This document shows positions 27,487 through 35,217 of a stretch of DNA of 64,000 bases, piece by piece. The DNA is from Jatrophihabitans cynanchi (GTDB taxonomy: Bacteria > Actinomycetota > Actinomycetes > Mycobacteriales > Jatrophihabitantaceae). Location: NCBI RefSeq assembly GCF_027247405.1, contig NZ_CP097463.1, positions 434,001 to 498,000 on the forward strand. The letters are read 5' to 3'. The notes below the pieces were generated by a model. That model ran no database searches and had not been told where the DNA came from. It was given only the letters and a program-made list of their open reading frames with translations. Both the position numbers and the translations under genes were made by a program. Within the stretch, counting starts at the first letter, position 1; each line of letters begins with the position of its first letter.

Positions 27487-28644
27487 GTGCCCGTACCCGC
27501 CCGACCGCATATCCGCCGGCGCCTGGCTGCGGTGATCATTGCGGTGCTCGTCGCCGGGCCGGCCGCGGTGGCAGGGTGCACCACCGGAGCCGACGCGCAG
27601 CACGCCGCGACCCGGCCGCCATCGTCCCGAGCCGTGCAGCCGACGCATGCGCCGGCTCCCCTTGCGACCGCGACTTCGCCTGCCACCGCGGCCGCGCCAG
27701 CTCCGGGGCCGTTCACGATCTCCTTCGCCGGTGACGTCAACTTCGCCGAGCGGACGGCCGACCGGCTGCGCGCGGACCCGGCGACCGTGTTCGGCCAGGC
27801 CGCCGCCGGGTTGCGCGCCGCGGACCTGACGATGGTCAACCTGGAGACGGCCGTCACCACCGGCGGCCAGGCACAGAACAAGGCGTTCACCTTCCGCGCG
27901 CCGCCGTCGGCGCTCATCGCGTTGCGGGACGCCGGGATCGACGTCGCGACGATGGCGAACAACCACGGCGCCGACTACGGCGCCGCCGGGCTGCGTGACT
28001 CGCTCGCGGCGATCAGGGCCACCGGCTTCCCCGTCATCGGGATCGGCCGGAACGACGCCGCGGCGTTCGCCCCGTACCGCATCACGCTCAACGGCACCAA
28101 GGTCGCGATCTTCGCCGCCGACCAGGTGCAGGACGAGACGACGCTGCGCCTGTTCAGTGCCGGCCCGACCAGCGCGGGGGTCGCGAACGCGTGGAGCGAC
28201 CGGCTGGTGCGCAATGTGCGTGCCGCGCACCGGGCCGGGTACGTGGTCGTCGTGTACCTGCACTGGGGCACGGAGTTCCACACCTGCCCGAACGGGGACC
28301 AGACCGGGCTCGCCGGTGCGCTGGCGGCGGCGGGTGCAGCGGCCGTCATCGGCACGCACGCGCACGTGCTGCAGGGGGCCGGCTGGCGCGCTGACGGCAC
28401 GTACGTCGCATACGGCCTGGGCAACTACCTGTGGTGGCGCTCGTTCCGCAACAACCAGGACGACAACGGCGTGCTGACGCTGACCTTCCGCGGCGGCAAG
28501 GTCGTCGCCGATCGATTCGCCCCGTCCCGGCTCGACGACCGCGGCGTGCCGGTCCCGGCGACCGGAGCCGAACGAGCCCGCATCACGGCCGAGTGGACGG
28601 CCGACCGCGCCTGCACCGACCTGACCGCAACCCCGCCGAAGTAG
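27487..28644 (+). CDS. CapA/PgsA-like metallophosphoesterase-fold lipoprotein
   Basis: The 385-residue protein has a lipoprotein signal ([22 protein letters not shown], lipobox AVAGC) and a CapA domain of the calcineurin-like fold: [34 protein letters not shown] and [10 protein letters not shown] supply the metal-binding residues. Family members take part in poly-gamma-glutamate capsule synthesis, but in actinobacteria most have no assigned role. GTG 27487 is preferred since it gives a compact lipoprotein signal; an ATG at 27427 is in frame but would add about 20 unusual residues. The frame continues antisense to thrS upstream, which is a shadow. Confidence 0.85.
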   Translation: MPVPARPHIRRRLAAVIIAVLVAGPAAVAGCTTGADAQHAATRPPSSRAVQPTHAPAPLATATSPATAAAPAPGPFTISFAGDVNFAERTADRLRADPATVFGQAAAGLRAADLTMVNLETAVTTGGQAQNKAFTFRAPPSALIALRDAGIDVATMANNHGADYGAAGLRDSLAAIRATGFPVIGIGRNDAAAFAPYRITLNGTKVAIFAADQVQDETTLRLFSAGPTSAGVANAWSDRLVRNVRAAHRAGYVVVVYLHWGTEFHTCPNGDQTGLAGALAAAGAAAVIGTHAHVLQGAGWRADGTYVAYGLGNYLWWRSFRNNQDDNGVLTLTFRGGKVVADRFAPSRLDDRGVPVPATGAERARITAEWTADRACTDLTATPPK

Positions 28645-28662
28645 AGCGAAGGAGACAGCACA

Positions 28663-29196
28663 GTGGCGTTCCTGTACGAGTTCGAGGGCGTCAGCCCGAC
28701 CATCGCCGCCGACGCCTTCGTCGCGCCGACCGCGACCGTGATCGGTGACGTGACGATCGAGGCCGGGGCATCGATCTGGTACGGCGCCGTGCTGCGCGGC
28801 GACGACGGACCGATCGTGATCCGGGCCAACGCCAACGTGCAGGACGGCTCGGTGCTGCACTGCCCGCCGGGGGTCACCACCGAGATCGGGCCGGGTGCGA
28901 CGGTCGCGCACCAGTGCATCGTCCACGGCGCGGTGCTCGAGGAGGAGGCGCTGGTCGGGAACGGGTCGGTGATCCTGGACGGGGCCCGGATCGGTACTCG
29001 TTCGCTGGTCGCTGCCCTCTCGCTCGTGCAGCCCGGGGTGAGCATCCCGCCCGGCGTCCTCGCGGCAGGAGTCCCTGCGGTCGTCAAGCGGGAGCTGGCC
29101 GGCACCCCGGCCGAGATGTGGATCAAGCTGAACCCCAAGCACTACCCCGCACTCGCCAAGCGGCACATCGCGGGCATCAAGGCCATCACCGAGTAG
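28663..29196 (+). CDS. Gamma-carbonic anhydrase family (hexapeptide repeat) protein
   Basis: The 177-residue left-handed beta-helix protein has repeated hexapeptides (for example [22 protein letters not shown]). The three His of the gamma-class zinc site are present in SVLHCP and VAHQCIVHG. Related proteins are YrdA, CaiE/PaaY and Cam; enzymatic activity cannot be assumed. A strong Shine-Dalgarno (GAAGGAGACAG) precedes GTG 28663, and the gene follows the CapA-like gene by 18 bases, probably in one transcript. Confidence 0.9.
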   Translation: MAFLYEFEGVSPTIAADAFVAPTATVIGDVTIEAGASIWYGAVLRGDDGPIVIRANANVQDGSVLHCPPGVTTEIGPGATVAHQCIVHGAVLEEEALVGNGSVILDGARIGTRSLVAALSLVQPGVSIPPGVLAAGVPAVVKRELAGTPAEMWIKLNPKHYPALAKRHIAGIKAITE

Positions 29197-29208
29197 CCGC
29201 CCAGGCTC

Positions 29209-29214
29209 TAAGCT
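29209..29214 (+). promoter_or_regulatory. -10 element of the DUF2510 gene (leaderless)
   Basis: TAAGCT ends seven bases before ATG 29222 with no Shine-Dalgarno in between. It lies in the 25-base gap after the gamma-carbonic anhydrase-like gene. Confidence 0.5.
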
Positions 29215-29221
29215 GTCGCGC

Positions 29222-30061
29222 ATGACCGGGCCCACGACTCCCCCAGCTCCCGCCAACTGGTACGCCGACCCGCTCGGCCGGCACGAGTTGCGCTACTTCG
29301 ACGGCACGAACTGGACCGAGCACGTCTCCTCGCACGGTCGCACCTCGGTCGACCCGCCGGTCGGCGGCGGCCACGTGCCGACGGTGCAGCGCGACACGAG
29401 CAAGGTCGTCGGGGACGTCGGCCGCGCGGGCACCGCCGGGGTCGCCGCGTTCCAGGGCACCGGCTCGATCTTCACCGAGCCGATCCTGGTGGTGAACCAG
29501 AAGGCCAAGCTGATCGAGGTCAACAACGAGTACGCGGTGTACGACCAGCAGGGCCAGCAGCTCGCTGCCGTGCGCGAGGTGGGGCAGAGCAACGTCAAGA
29601 AGGCCATGCGGGTGCTGACCTCGCTGGACCAGTACATGACGCATTCGCTGCAGGTCGTCGACATGCAGGGCAACGTGCTGCTCGGCCTGACCCGCCCGGC
29701 GAAGCTGGTGAAGTCCCGGGTGATCATCGCCGACCCCACCGGCCGGGAGATCGGCCAGATCGTGCAGCAGAACGCGATCGGCAAGATCCGTTTCGCGATC
29801 GAGGCCGGCGGTTACACGCTGGGCTCGATCAACGGCGAGAACTGGCGGGCCTGGAACTTCAACATCCGCGACCACACCGACACCGAGGTCGCCCGGATCA
29901 CCAAGACGTGGGAGGGCCTGGCCAAGACCATGTTCACCACGGCCGACAACTACGTCGTGCAGATCCACCGGCCGCTGCAGGACCCGCTGCGGCTGATGGT
30001 GGTCGCCGCGGCGCTATGCGTCGACACCGCCCTGAAGCAGGACTCGCGCGGCTTCGGCTGA
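29222..30061 (+). CDS. DUF2510 plus scramblase/LURP-one-like protein
   Basis: The 279-residue protein starts with a DUF2510 module ([20 protein letters not shown]), a short Trp-rich motif common at the N-terminus of actinobacterial membrane-associated proteins. The rest matches the phospholipid scramblase/LURP-one-like tubby fold: [22 protein letters not shown], and later [22 protein letters not shown] and [14 protein letters not shown]. Molecular function in bacteria is unknown; membrane association is likely. A -10 element seven bases before ATG suggests its own leaderless transcript. Confidence 0.82.
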   Translation: MTGPTTPPAPANWYADPLGRHELRYFDGTNWTEHVSSHGRTSVDPPVGGGHVPTVQRDTSKVVGDVGRAGTAGVAAFQGTGSIFTEPILVVNQKAKLIEVNNEYAVYDQQGQQLAAVREVGQSNVKKAMRVLTSLDQYMTHSLQVVDMQGNVLLGLTRPAKLVKSRVIIADPTGREIGQIVQQNAIGKIRFAIEAGGYTLGSINGENWRAWNFNIRDHTDTEVARITKTWEGLAKTMFTTADNYVVQIHRPLQDPLRLMVVAAALCVDTALKQDSRGFG

Positions 30062-30104
30062 GCCGGCTGTCATCAATGGACGCCGTTCGGCGCGGCTGCC
30101 CAGG

Positions 30105-30120
30105 GCGGCCGGCCGGCCGC
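30105..30120. terminator. GC palindrome between convergent genes
   Basis: GCGGCCGGCCGGCCGC is a perfect 16-bp palindrome in the 67-base gap between the convergent DUF2510 and DUF1810 genes. It could act as a bidirectional, T-less terminator of the kind common in actinobacteria. Confidence 0.35.
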
Positions 30121-30128
30121 GGCCTGCC

Positions 30129-30560
30129 TCAGTCGGCGAGCAGCCGTTCGGTCGCCGTGTCGGGTTGCCCCGCGAAGTAGCGCTCCAGCACCTGCTGGAA
30201 CACCGGCTCGTCCGGGTCGGCGCGGTGGAACAGCGTCATCGACGAGCGCAGCTTCACCGCGTCGATGCCGCCGAAGATCTGCTCGGCACTGCCCGCCCCG
30301 GCGGCCAGCACGGCCGCGGCGCACTCGCGCAGCCGCGGACCGAGGACCTCGTGCGTGAGGTAGGCCCGCGCCTCGGCGAGCGAGCCGATCGCGTAGTGCT
30401 GCGACGTCGCGCTCGAGCCCAGGCCCGCGTACTGCGGGAACACGAACCACATCCAGTGACTGCTCTTGCGGCCGCGGCGCAGTTCGGCCAGCGCGCGCTC
30501 GTAGGTACCGCCGGCATCCTGTGCCGCGACGAACCGGTTCAGATCGAACGGATCGCTCAC
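30129..30560 (-). CDS. DUF1810 family protein
   Basis: The 143-residue protein has the DUF1810 hallmarks: FDLNRFVAAQ, SHWMWFVFPQYAGLGSSA, YAIGSLAEARAYLTHEVLGPRL and IDAVKLRSSMTLF. Function is unknown; the family is widespread in bacteria and calpastatin-like names in databases are not informative. GTG 30560 overlaps the stop of the MobA-like gene by four bases (GTGA), so they are translationally coupled. Confidence 0.92.
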   Translation of the reverse strand: MSDPFDLNRFVAAQDAGGTYERALAELRRGRKSSHWMWFVFPQYAGLGSSATSQHYAIGSLAEARAYLTHEVLGPRLRECAAAVLAAGAGSAEQIFGGIDAVKLRSSMTLFHRADPDEPVFQQVLERYFAGQPDTATERLLAD

Positions 30561-31132
30561 GCTTCCACCGCTGTCCCACCGCTCTCCCACCGGGCGACGT
30601 CCTCGGGGGTGTCCAGATCGTCCGCGCGCCCGGGTACGGCGGTCTCGTCGACGAGGTCCGGGCGCGCGGCCAGCAGCGCCCGCGCGCCCTCGTCCGGCGC
30701 CGCGAGCGTCAGCGCCTCGCGCCACAGTTCGGCAGACATGACGGTCGGGTGCCCGCGCCGGCCGGCGTAGCAGCCCACCGCGATTCGCCCCGGCGTCCAG
30801 GCGCGCACCACCGCACGCACCGCGTCGGCGCCGATACCGGGCGTGTCGACGAGCAGCACGGCGACCGCATCGGCCGCGCCGGCCGCGTCCACCCCGAGTT
30901 CCAGCGAGGACCGCATCCCCCGTTCCGGCTCGGGGTTGACCACGCCCCGCGCCGGCTCGGGAACTCGTGCCCCGGCGCGCACCACGGCCACGATCGGCGC
31001 GCAGCCGCCGTCGGCCAGGGCCCGGACGGCACGCTCGAGCAGCGCAGCCCCGCCGACCACCAGCGCCGCCTTGGGAACGCCCATCCGGCTGCCCGACCCG
31101 GCGGCCAGCACGACACCCGCGACGCGCGACAT
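30557..31132 (-). CDS. MobA/MocA-like nucleotidyltransferase
   Basis: The 191-residue GT-A fold nucleotidyltransferase has the signature GVVLAAGSGSRMGVPKAAL (loop that binds NTP) and the metal-binding LLVDTPGIGADAV. Members attach CMP or GMP to molybdopterin. Because it sits divergently beside a MoxR-CoxE-XdhC set and near xanthine dehydrogenase-type structural genes, a role in making the MCD form of the molybdenum cofactor (MocA) is likely. Substrate choice is inferred from context. It is coupled to the DUF1810 gene. Confidence 0.85.
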   Translation of the reverse strand: MSRVAGVVLAAGSGSRMGVPKAALVVGGAALLERAVRALADGGCAPIVAVVRAGARVPEPARGVVNPEPERGMRSSLELGVDAAGAADAVAVLLVDTPGIGADAVRAVVRAWTPGRIAVGCYAGRRGHPTVMSAELWREALTLAAPDEGARALLAARPDLVDETAVPGRADDLDTPEDVARWESGGTAVEA

Positions 31133-31178
31133 GGCCCGAGACTATGCGCGGCGCGCGGAAAACAGCCATGCTCGGGGT

Positions 31179-32057
31179 ATGCAGCCACGCACCTTCACCG
31201 GACCGTCCGACGTAGCAGACGCCCTCGACGCCGCCGGTTACCTGCCGGACACCGGCGTGGCCACCGCGGCCTACCTGGCGATCGCGATGGGCCGGCCGCT
31301 GTTCCTCGAGGGCGACCCGGGGGTCGGCAAGACGGCGCTGGCGCAGGCACTCGCCGAGATCACCGACGCCCGGCTCGTCCGGCTGCAGTGCTACGAGGGC
31401 ATCGACGCCAGCCAGGCCCTCTACGACTGGGACTTCCCGCGGCAGATCCTGCACCTGCGGGCCGTGGAGGCGGCGAACACCAGCGACCTCGAGGCCAGCC
31501 TGTACCAGCGCCGCTTCCTGATCGCCCGGCCGATCCTGCAGGCGCTCGAGCACAGCCCGTCCGTGCTGCTCATCGACGAGATCGACCGCGCCGACGACGA
31601 GTTCGAGGCGTTCCTGCTGGAGGTGCTGGCCGAGAACGCGGTGAGCATCCCCGAGCTCGGGACGATCCGCGCCGAGACTCCCCCGCTCGTCGTGCTCACC
31701 TCGAACCGCACCCGCGAGGTGCACGACGCGCTCAAGCGGCGCTGCCTCTACCACTGGGTCGATCACCCGGACTTCGCCCGGGAGGTCGAGATCGTCCAGC
31801 GGCACGTTCCGGACGCCGCCGACAAGCTGACCCGCGATGTCGCTGCCGTGGTCGGCCGGCTGCGCGAGGCGGACCTGCTCAAGCCGCCCGGCATCGCCGA
31901 GTCGATCGACTGGACGCGGGCGCTGCACGTCCTCGGCGCGCGCGCCCTCACCCGTGACATCGCCGCCGCCAGCCTCGGTGCCGCGATCAAGTACCGCGAG
32001 GACCAGGTGCGCGTGGAGCGCGACCTGCTGCCTGACCTGCTGGAACGGCTCGGCTGA
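31179..32057 (+). CDS. MoxR-type AAA+ ATPase (CoxD-like)
   Basis: The 292-residue AAA+ chaperone has Walker A (EGDPGVGKTALAQAL), Walker B (SVLLIDEIDRADDEFE) and sensor 1 (LVVLTSNRTREVHDAL). With the next two genes it matches coxD-coxE-coxF. CoxD-type ATPases work with a VWA protein to mature the active site of molybdenum hydroxylases. The start at ATG 31179 has no Shine-Dalgarno; a CATGCT element six bases before it may be the -10 of a leaderless mRNA. It ends three bases before the VWA gene. Confidence 0.9.
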   Translation: MQPRTFTGPSDVADALDAAGYLPDTGVATAAYLAIAMGRPLFLEGDPGVGKTALAQALAEITDARLVRLQCYEGIDASQALYDWDFPRQILHLRAVEAANTSDLEASLYQRRFLIARPILQALEHSPSVLLIDEIDRADDEFEAFLLEVLAENAVSIPELGTIRAETPPLVVLTSNRTREVHDALKRRCLYHWVDHPDFAREVEIVQRHVPDAADKLTRDVAAVVGRLREADLLKPPGIAESIDWTRALHVLGARALTRDIAAASLGAAIKYREDQVRVERDLLPDLLERLG

Positions 32058-32060
32058 GCG

Positions 32061-33167
32061 GTGAGCGCGCCCGTCGACGTCCTCACCGGCTTTGCCCGCG
32101 CGTTGCGCGCGGCCGGGGTCGCGGCCGACCGCACCCGGCTCACGACCAGCGTCGCCGCGCTCGCGCGGGTGGATCCGCGCGACCGCGACCAGGTCTACTG
32201 GGCGACCCGGCTCACGCTCTGCTCCGAGCCGGACGACCTGCCGAAGTTCGACGCCCTGTTCGACGCCTGGTTCGGGCTGCACCGGCCGCCGTTGCCGGTG
32301 CCCTCGATGGATCGCCCGCTGCCGCAGGTCGCCGCCGTCCGCACCCTTGCCGCGGACGTGTCGGGCGAACCGGACGACACCGACGAGGACCTGTTGTGCA
32401 CCGCCGCCGCCGACACCGAGCTGCTGCGCACGCACGACATCGCCGCGCTCTCGGCCGAGGAGCGTGCCGAGGTGCACCGCATGATCGCGCTGCTCGCACC
32501 GCGGGTCGGCACCCGGCGCACGCTGCGTCTCACCCGCGGCGGGCGCAAGCGCCTGGACGTGCCGCGCACCGTCCGGCAGATGCTGCGCGACGGCGGCGAG
32601 CCCGGGGCGCTGCGCTACCAGCGGCGCCGCGACCGGCCGCGCCGCCTGGTCCTGTTGCTGGACGTCAGCGGGTCGATGGCGCCGTACGCGGACGTGCTGC
32701 TGCGGTTCGCGCACGCCGCGGTCCGGGTCGCGCCGGCGAGCACCGAGGCGTTCACCGTCGGCACCCGGTTGACCCGCGTGACCCGCCAGCTGCGGCTGCG
32801 TGACCCCGAGCTCGCGCTGCGGGCCGCGGGCGCCGCGGTACCCGACTGGAGCGGCGGGACGCGACTGGGCGAGGCGCTGCGCGCGTTCCTCGACCGGTGG
32901 GGGCAGCGCGGCACCGCACGCGGCGCGGTGGTCGTGATCGCGTCCGACGGCTGGGAGCGCGGCGACGCCGCGCTGCTCGGCGAGCAGATGGCCCGCCTCG
33001 CCCGGCTAGCGCACACCGTCGTCTGGGTGAACCCGCACAAGGGCAAGAGCGGCTTCGCTCCCCTCACGGCGGGCATGATGGCAGCACTGCCCCATCTGGA
33101 CGACCTCGTCTCGGGGCACAGCTTCGACGCGCTGCGTAACGTTGCGGAGGTGATCGCGCATGCGTGA
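32061..33167 (+). CDS. VWA-domain protein CoxE-like
   Basis: The 368-residue protein has a helical N-terminal half and a C-terminal von Willebrand A domain with the MIDAS motif DVSGSMAPYAD, a downstream SGGTRLGEALRAFL and the C-terminal LVSGHSFDALRNV. CoxE proteins pair with MoxR/CoxD ATPases in maturation of CO dehydrogenase-like enzymes. It begins with GTG three bases after the MoxR stop and overlaps the XdhC gene by eight bases, which argues for a single operon. Confidence 0.9.
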   Translation: MSAPVDVLTGFARALRAAGVAADRTRLTTSVAALARVDPRDRDQVYWATRLTLCSEPDDLPKFDALFDAWFGLHRPPLPVPSMDRPLPQVAAVRTLAADVSGEPDDTDEDLLCTAAADTELLRTHDIAALSAEERAEVHRMIALLAPRVGTRRTLRLTRGGRKRLDVPRTVRQMLRDGGEPGALRYQRRRDRPRRLVLLLDVSGSMAPYADVLLRFAHAAVRVAPASTEAFTVGTRLTRVTRQLRLRDPELALRAAGAAVPDWSGGTRLGEALRAFLDRWGQRGTARGAVVVIASDGWERGDAALLGEQMARLARLAHTVVWVNPHKGKSGFAPLTAGMMAALPHLDDLVSGHSFDALRNVAEVIAHA

Positions 33168-34281
33168 CGTGCTGGACGACCTGCTCAGCTGGTGGCAGGC
33201 CGGCGAACCGGTGGGCGTGGGAACCGTCGTCGGCACCTGGAAGTCGGCACCGCGCCAGCCCGGCGCGTCGATGGCGGTCGGGCCGGACGGCACCGCCGTG
33301 GGCAGCGTGTCCGGCGGGTGTGTCGAGGGCGCCGTGTACGAACTCGCCGAGGCCGCCCGAGCCGACGGCCGGCCGGTGCTGCAGCGCTACGGCGTCAGCG
33401 ACGACGACGCGTACTCGGTGGGGCTGACCTGCGGCGGCATCATCGACGTGTTCGTCGAGCGGGTCGACCGCACCGGTTTCCCGGAGTTCGGCGAGCTCGT
33501 GCAGGACGTCCGCGCCGGGAACCCGGTCGCCGTGGCCACGCTCATCAGCGGCGATGAGGCGCGCATCGGGCAACGCATGATCGTCCGACCGGATTCGGCC
33601 GGCGGCACGCTCGGCAGCACCCGGATGGACGACGCGGTGCGCGACGACGTGCAGGGCATGCTCGAACAGGGACGCACCGGCATCGTGCACTACGGCCCGG
33701 ACGGCGAACGCCGGGGGGACGAGATCGCGGTGTTCGTCGCGTCGTACGCCCCGCCGCCCCGCATGATCGTGTTCGGTGCGATCGACTTCGCGGCTGCCGT
33801 CGCGCGCATCGGCGCGTTCCTCGGCTACCGGGTGACGGTCTGCGACGCCCGGCCGACCTTCGCCACCAAGAAGCGTTTCCCCGACGCTGACGAGGTGATC
33901 GTGGCCTGGCCGCACAAGTATCTGGCCAAGACCGAGGTGGACGGTCGCACCGTGGTCTGCGTGCTCACGCACGACCCGAAGTTCGACGTCCCGCTGCTGG
34001 AGATCGCGCTGCGGTTGCCGCTCGCGTACGTCGGCGCGATGGGTTCGCGGCGCACCAACGAGGACCGGCTCACCCAGCTGCGCGAACGCGGCCTGAGCGA
34101 TGCGGAACTGACCCGGCTGCACGCCCCGATCGGGCTGGACGTCGGGGCTCGCACGCCGGAGGAGACGGCAGTGTCGGTCGCCGCCGAGCTGATCGCCGCG
34201 CGCTGGGGTGGCACCGGCTCACAGCTGCGCGCCACCGCCGGGCCGATACACCACGAGGTCAGCGCGGCAGCTGCGCGCTGA
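33160..34281 (+). CDS. XdhC/CoxF family molybdenum hydroxylase maturation protein
   Basis: The 373-residue protein has the XdhC/CoxI domain (LLSWWQAGEPVGVGTVVGTW, VSGGCVEGAVYELA, GLTCGGIIDVFVE) and a C-terminal Rossmann domain (RMIVFGAIDFAAAVARIGAFLGY, LPLAYVGAMGSRRTNEDR). XdhC binds molybdenum cofactor, aids its sulfuration and inserts it into the large subunit. It overlaps the VWA gene by eight bases. The structural genes lie about 3 kb further on, across an opposite-strand pair. Confidence 0.92.
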   Translation: MRDVLDDLLSWWQAGEPVGVGTVVGTWKSAPRQPGASMAVGPDGTAVGSVSGGCVEGAVYELAEAARADGRPVLQRYGVSDDDAYSVGLTCGGIIDVFVERVDRTGFPEFGELVQDVRAGNPVAVATLISGDEARIGQRMIVRPDSAGGTLGSTRMDDAVRDDVQGMLEQGRTGIVHYGPDGERRGDEIAVFVASYAPPPRMIVFGAIDFAAAVARIGAFLGYRVTVCDARPTFATKKRFPDADEVIVAWPHKYLAKTEVDGRTVVCVLTHDPKFDVPLLEIALRLPLAYVGAMGSRRTNEDRLTQLRERGLSDAELTRLHAPIGLDVGARTPEETAVSVAAELIAARWGGTGSQLRATAGPIHHEVSAAAAR

Positions 34282-34305
34282 CCAGTCGCCGGGCGGGGGC
34301 GTTGC

Positions 34306-35217
34306 TCAGCCGCCGGTCGCGGCGTTGGTGGACACCTCGGCCACCGCGCCCTCGGACACGTTCCACTCGCGCAGCACCGCCGCGTAGGTGCCGCTGGAGA
34401 TCAGCACCGACAGCGCGGCCGACACGGTCTCGCGCAGTGCCGTGTTCCCCTTGGCGATGCCGATGCCGTACAGCCCCGGCTCGTACTGCGTGGTGGTCGC
34501 CAGCTGGTAGTGCGCGCGCGTGCTCGGGTCGGTGGTCAGCGCCTCCGCGGGTGGGTAGTCCATCAGCATCGCCGCGGCCCGACCGGTGCGCAGCAGCATC
34601 AGCGCGTCGTCGTTCGTGTCGGTCGCCGTGACCTTGATGAGCTTTGCGCCGCATCGGCTCTGCTCACGCTTGAGCAGGTCCTGCTGGACGGTGCCGGCCT
34701 GGACCGCGACCCGTTGGCCGCACAGGCTCTCCAGGTCGCTGATGCCGTGCGGGTTGCCGCGCGAGACGACCACCGAGGTGCCGGCTGCGAAGTAGTTGAC
34801 GAAGTCGAGGTCCTTCTCCCGCTCGGCGGTGTCGGTCATCGCGCTGATGATCAGGTCGGCGCGCCCGGAGTTGACCAGGGCCGGCAACGTCGCGAAGTCG
34901 GCGTTGCGGAACACCACCCTGATCCCCAGCACCCGGCCGAGCGCGGCGCCGAGATCGGGCTCGAAGCCGATGTTCGTCCGGCCGTCCGCCGCGAAGCTGG
35001 ACGCGGGGGCGTAGCTCGCGTCGGTGACCACGCGCAGTTCCCCGCGCGAGCGGATGTCATCGGGCAGGTCGGCGTTGAGCTGGTGACTGACCCGCAGCGA
35101 AGCGCCCGGGTCGTCCGGTGTCCCGTGTTTGGAACTGCTCGCGCAGCCGGCGGCCAGCAGCAGCGTGGCGGACAGGGCGATGGCCGCGCCCCGGCGCGGC
35201 AGGGAATGCAGCTTCAC
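34306..35217 (-). CDS. Amino-acid-type extracellular solute-binding lipoprotein
   Basis: The 303-residue SBP family 3 protein has a lipoprotein signal (AALSATLL-like core with lipobox LAAGC near residue 25). Typical motifs are RGELRVVTDASYAP near the mature N-terminus, IGFEPDLGAALGRVLG, NSGRADLIISAMTDTAER and a C-terminal GIGIAKGNTALRETV. It resembles glutamine/glutamate-binding proteins of ABC importers, but no ABC permease or ATPase lies beside it. GTG 35217 overlaps the stop of the GGDEF-EAL gene (GTGA), so the two are co-translated. It may serve as a sensor partner of that protein rather than an importer subunit; this is inference. Confidence 0.88.
   Translation of the reverse strand: MKLHSLPRRGAAIALSATLLLAAGCASSSKHGTPDDPGASLRVSHQLNADLPDDIRSRGELRVVTDASYAPASSFAADGRTNIGFEPDLGAALGRVLGIRVVFRNADFATLPALVNSGRADLIISAMTDTAEREKDLDFVNYFAAGTSVVVSRGNPHGISDLESLCGQRVAVQAGTVQQDLLKREQSRCGAKLIKVTATDTNDDALMLLRTGRAAAMLMDYPPAEALTTDPSTRAHYQLATTTQYEPGLYGIGIAKGNTALRETVSAALSVLISSGTYAAVLREWNVSEGAVAEVSTNAATGG

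Noticed and set aside
25282-28644. 1120-residue open frame on the plus strand across thrS
   Set aside because: Most of it is antisense to thrS and lacks family similarity; only the last part (from 27487) encodes the CapA-like protein.
25357-29256. 1299-residue open frame on the minus strand
   Set aside because: Only 25357-27393 is thrS; the rest is the antisense of the CapA-like and gamma-carbonic anhydrase-like genes, an effect of high GC.
30129-32714. 861-residue minus-strand frame
   Set aside because: Only the last 143 residues (DUF1810) are coding; the remainder overlaps the MobA-like gene in another frame and is antisense to MoxR and CoxE.
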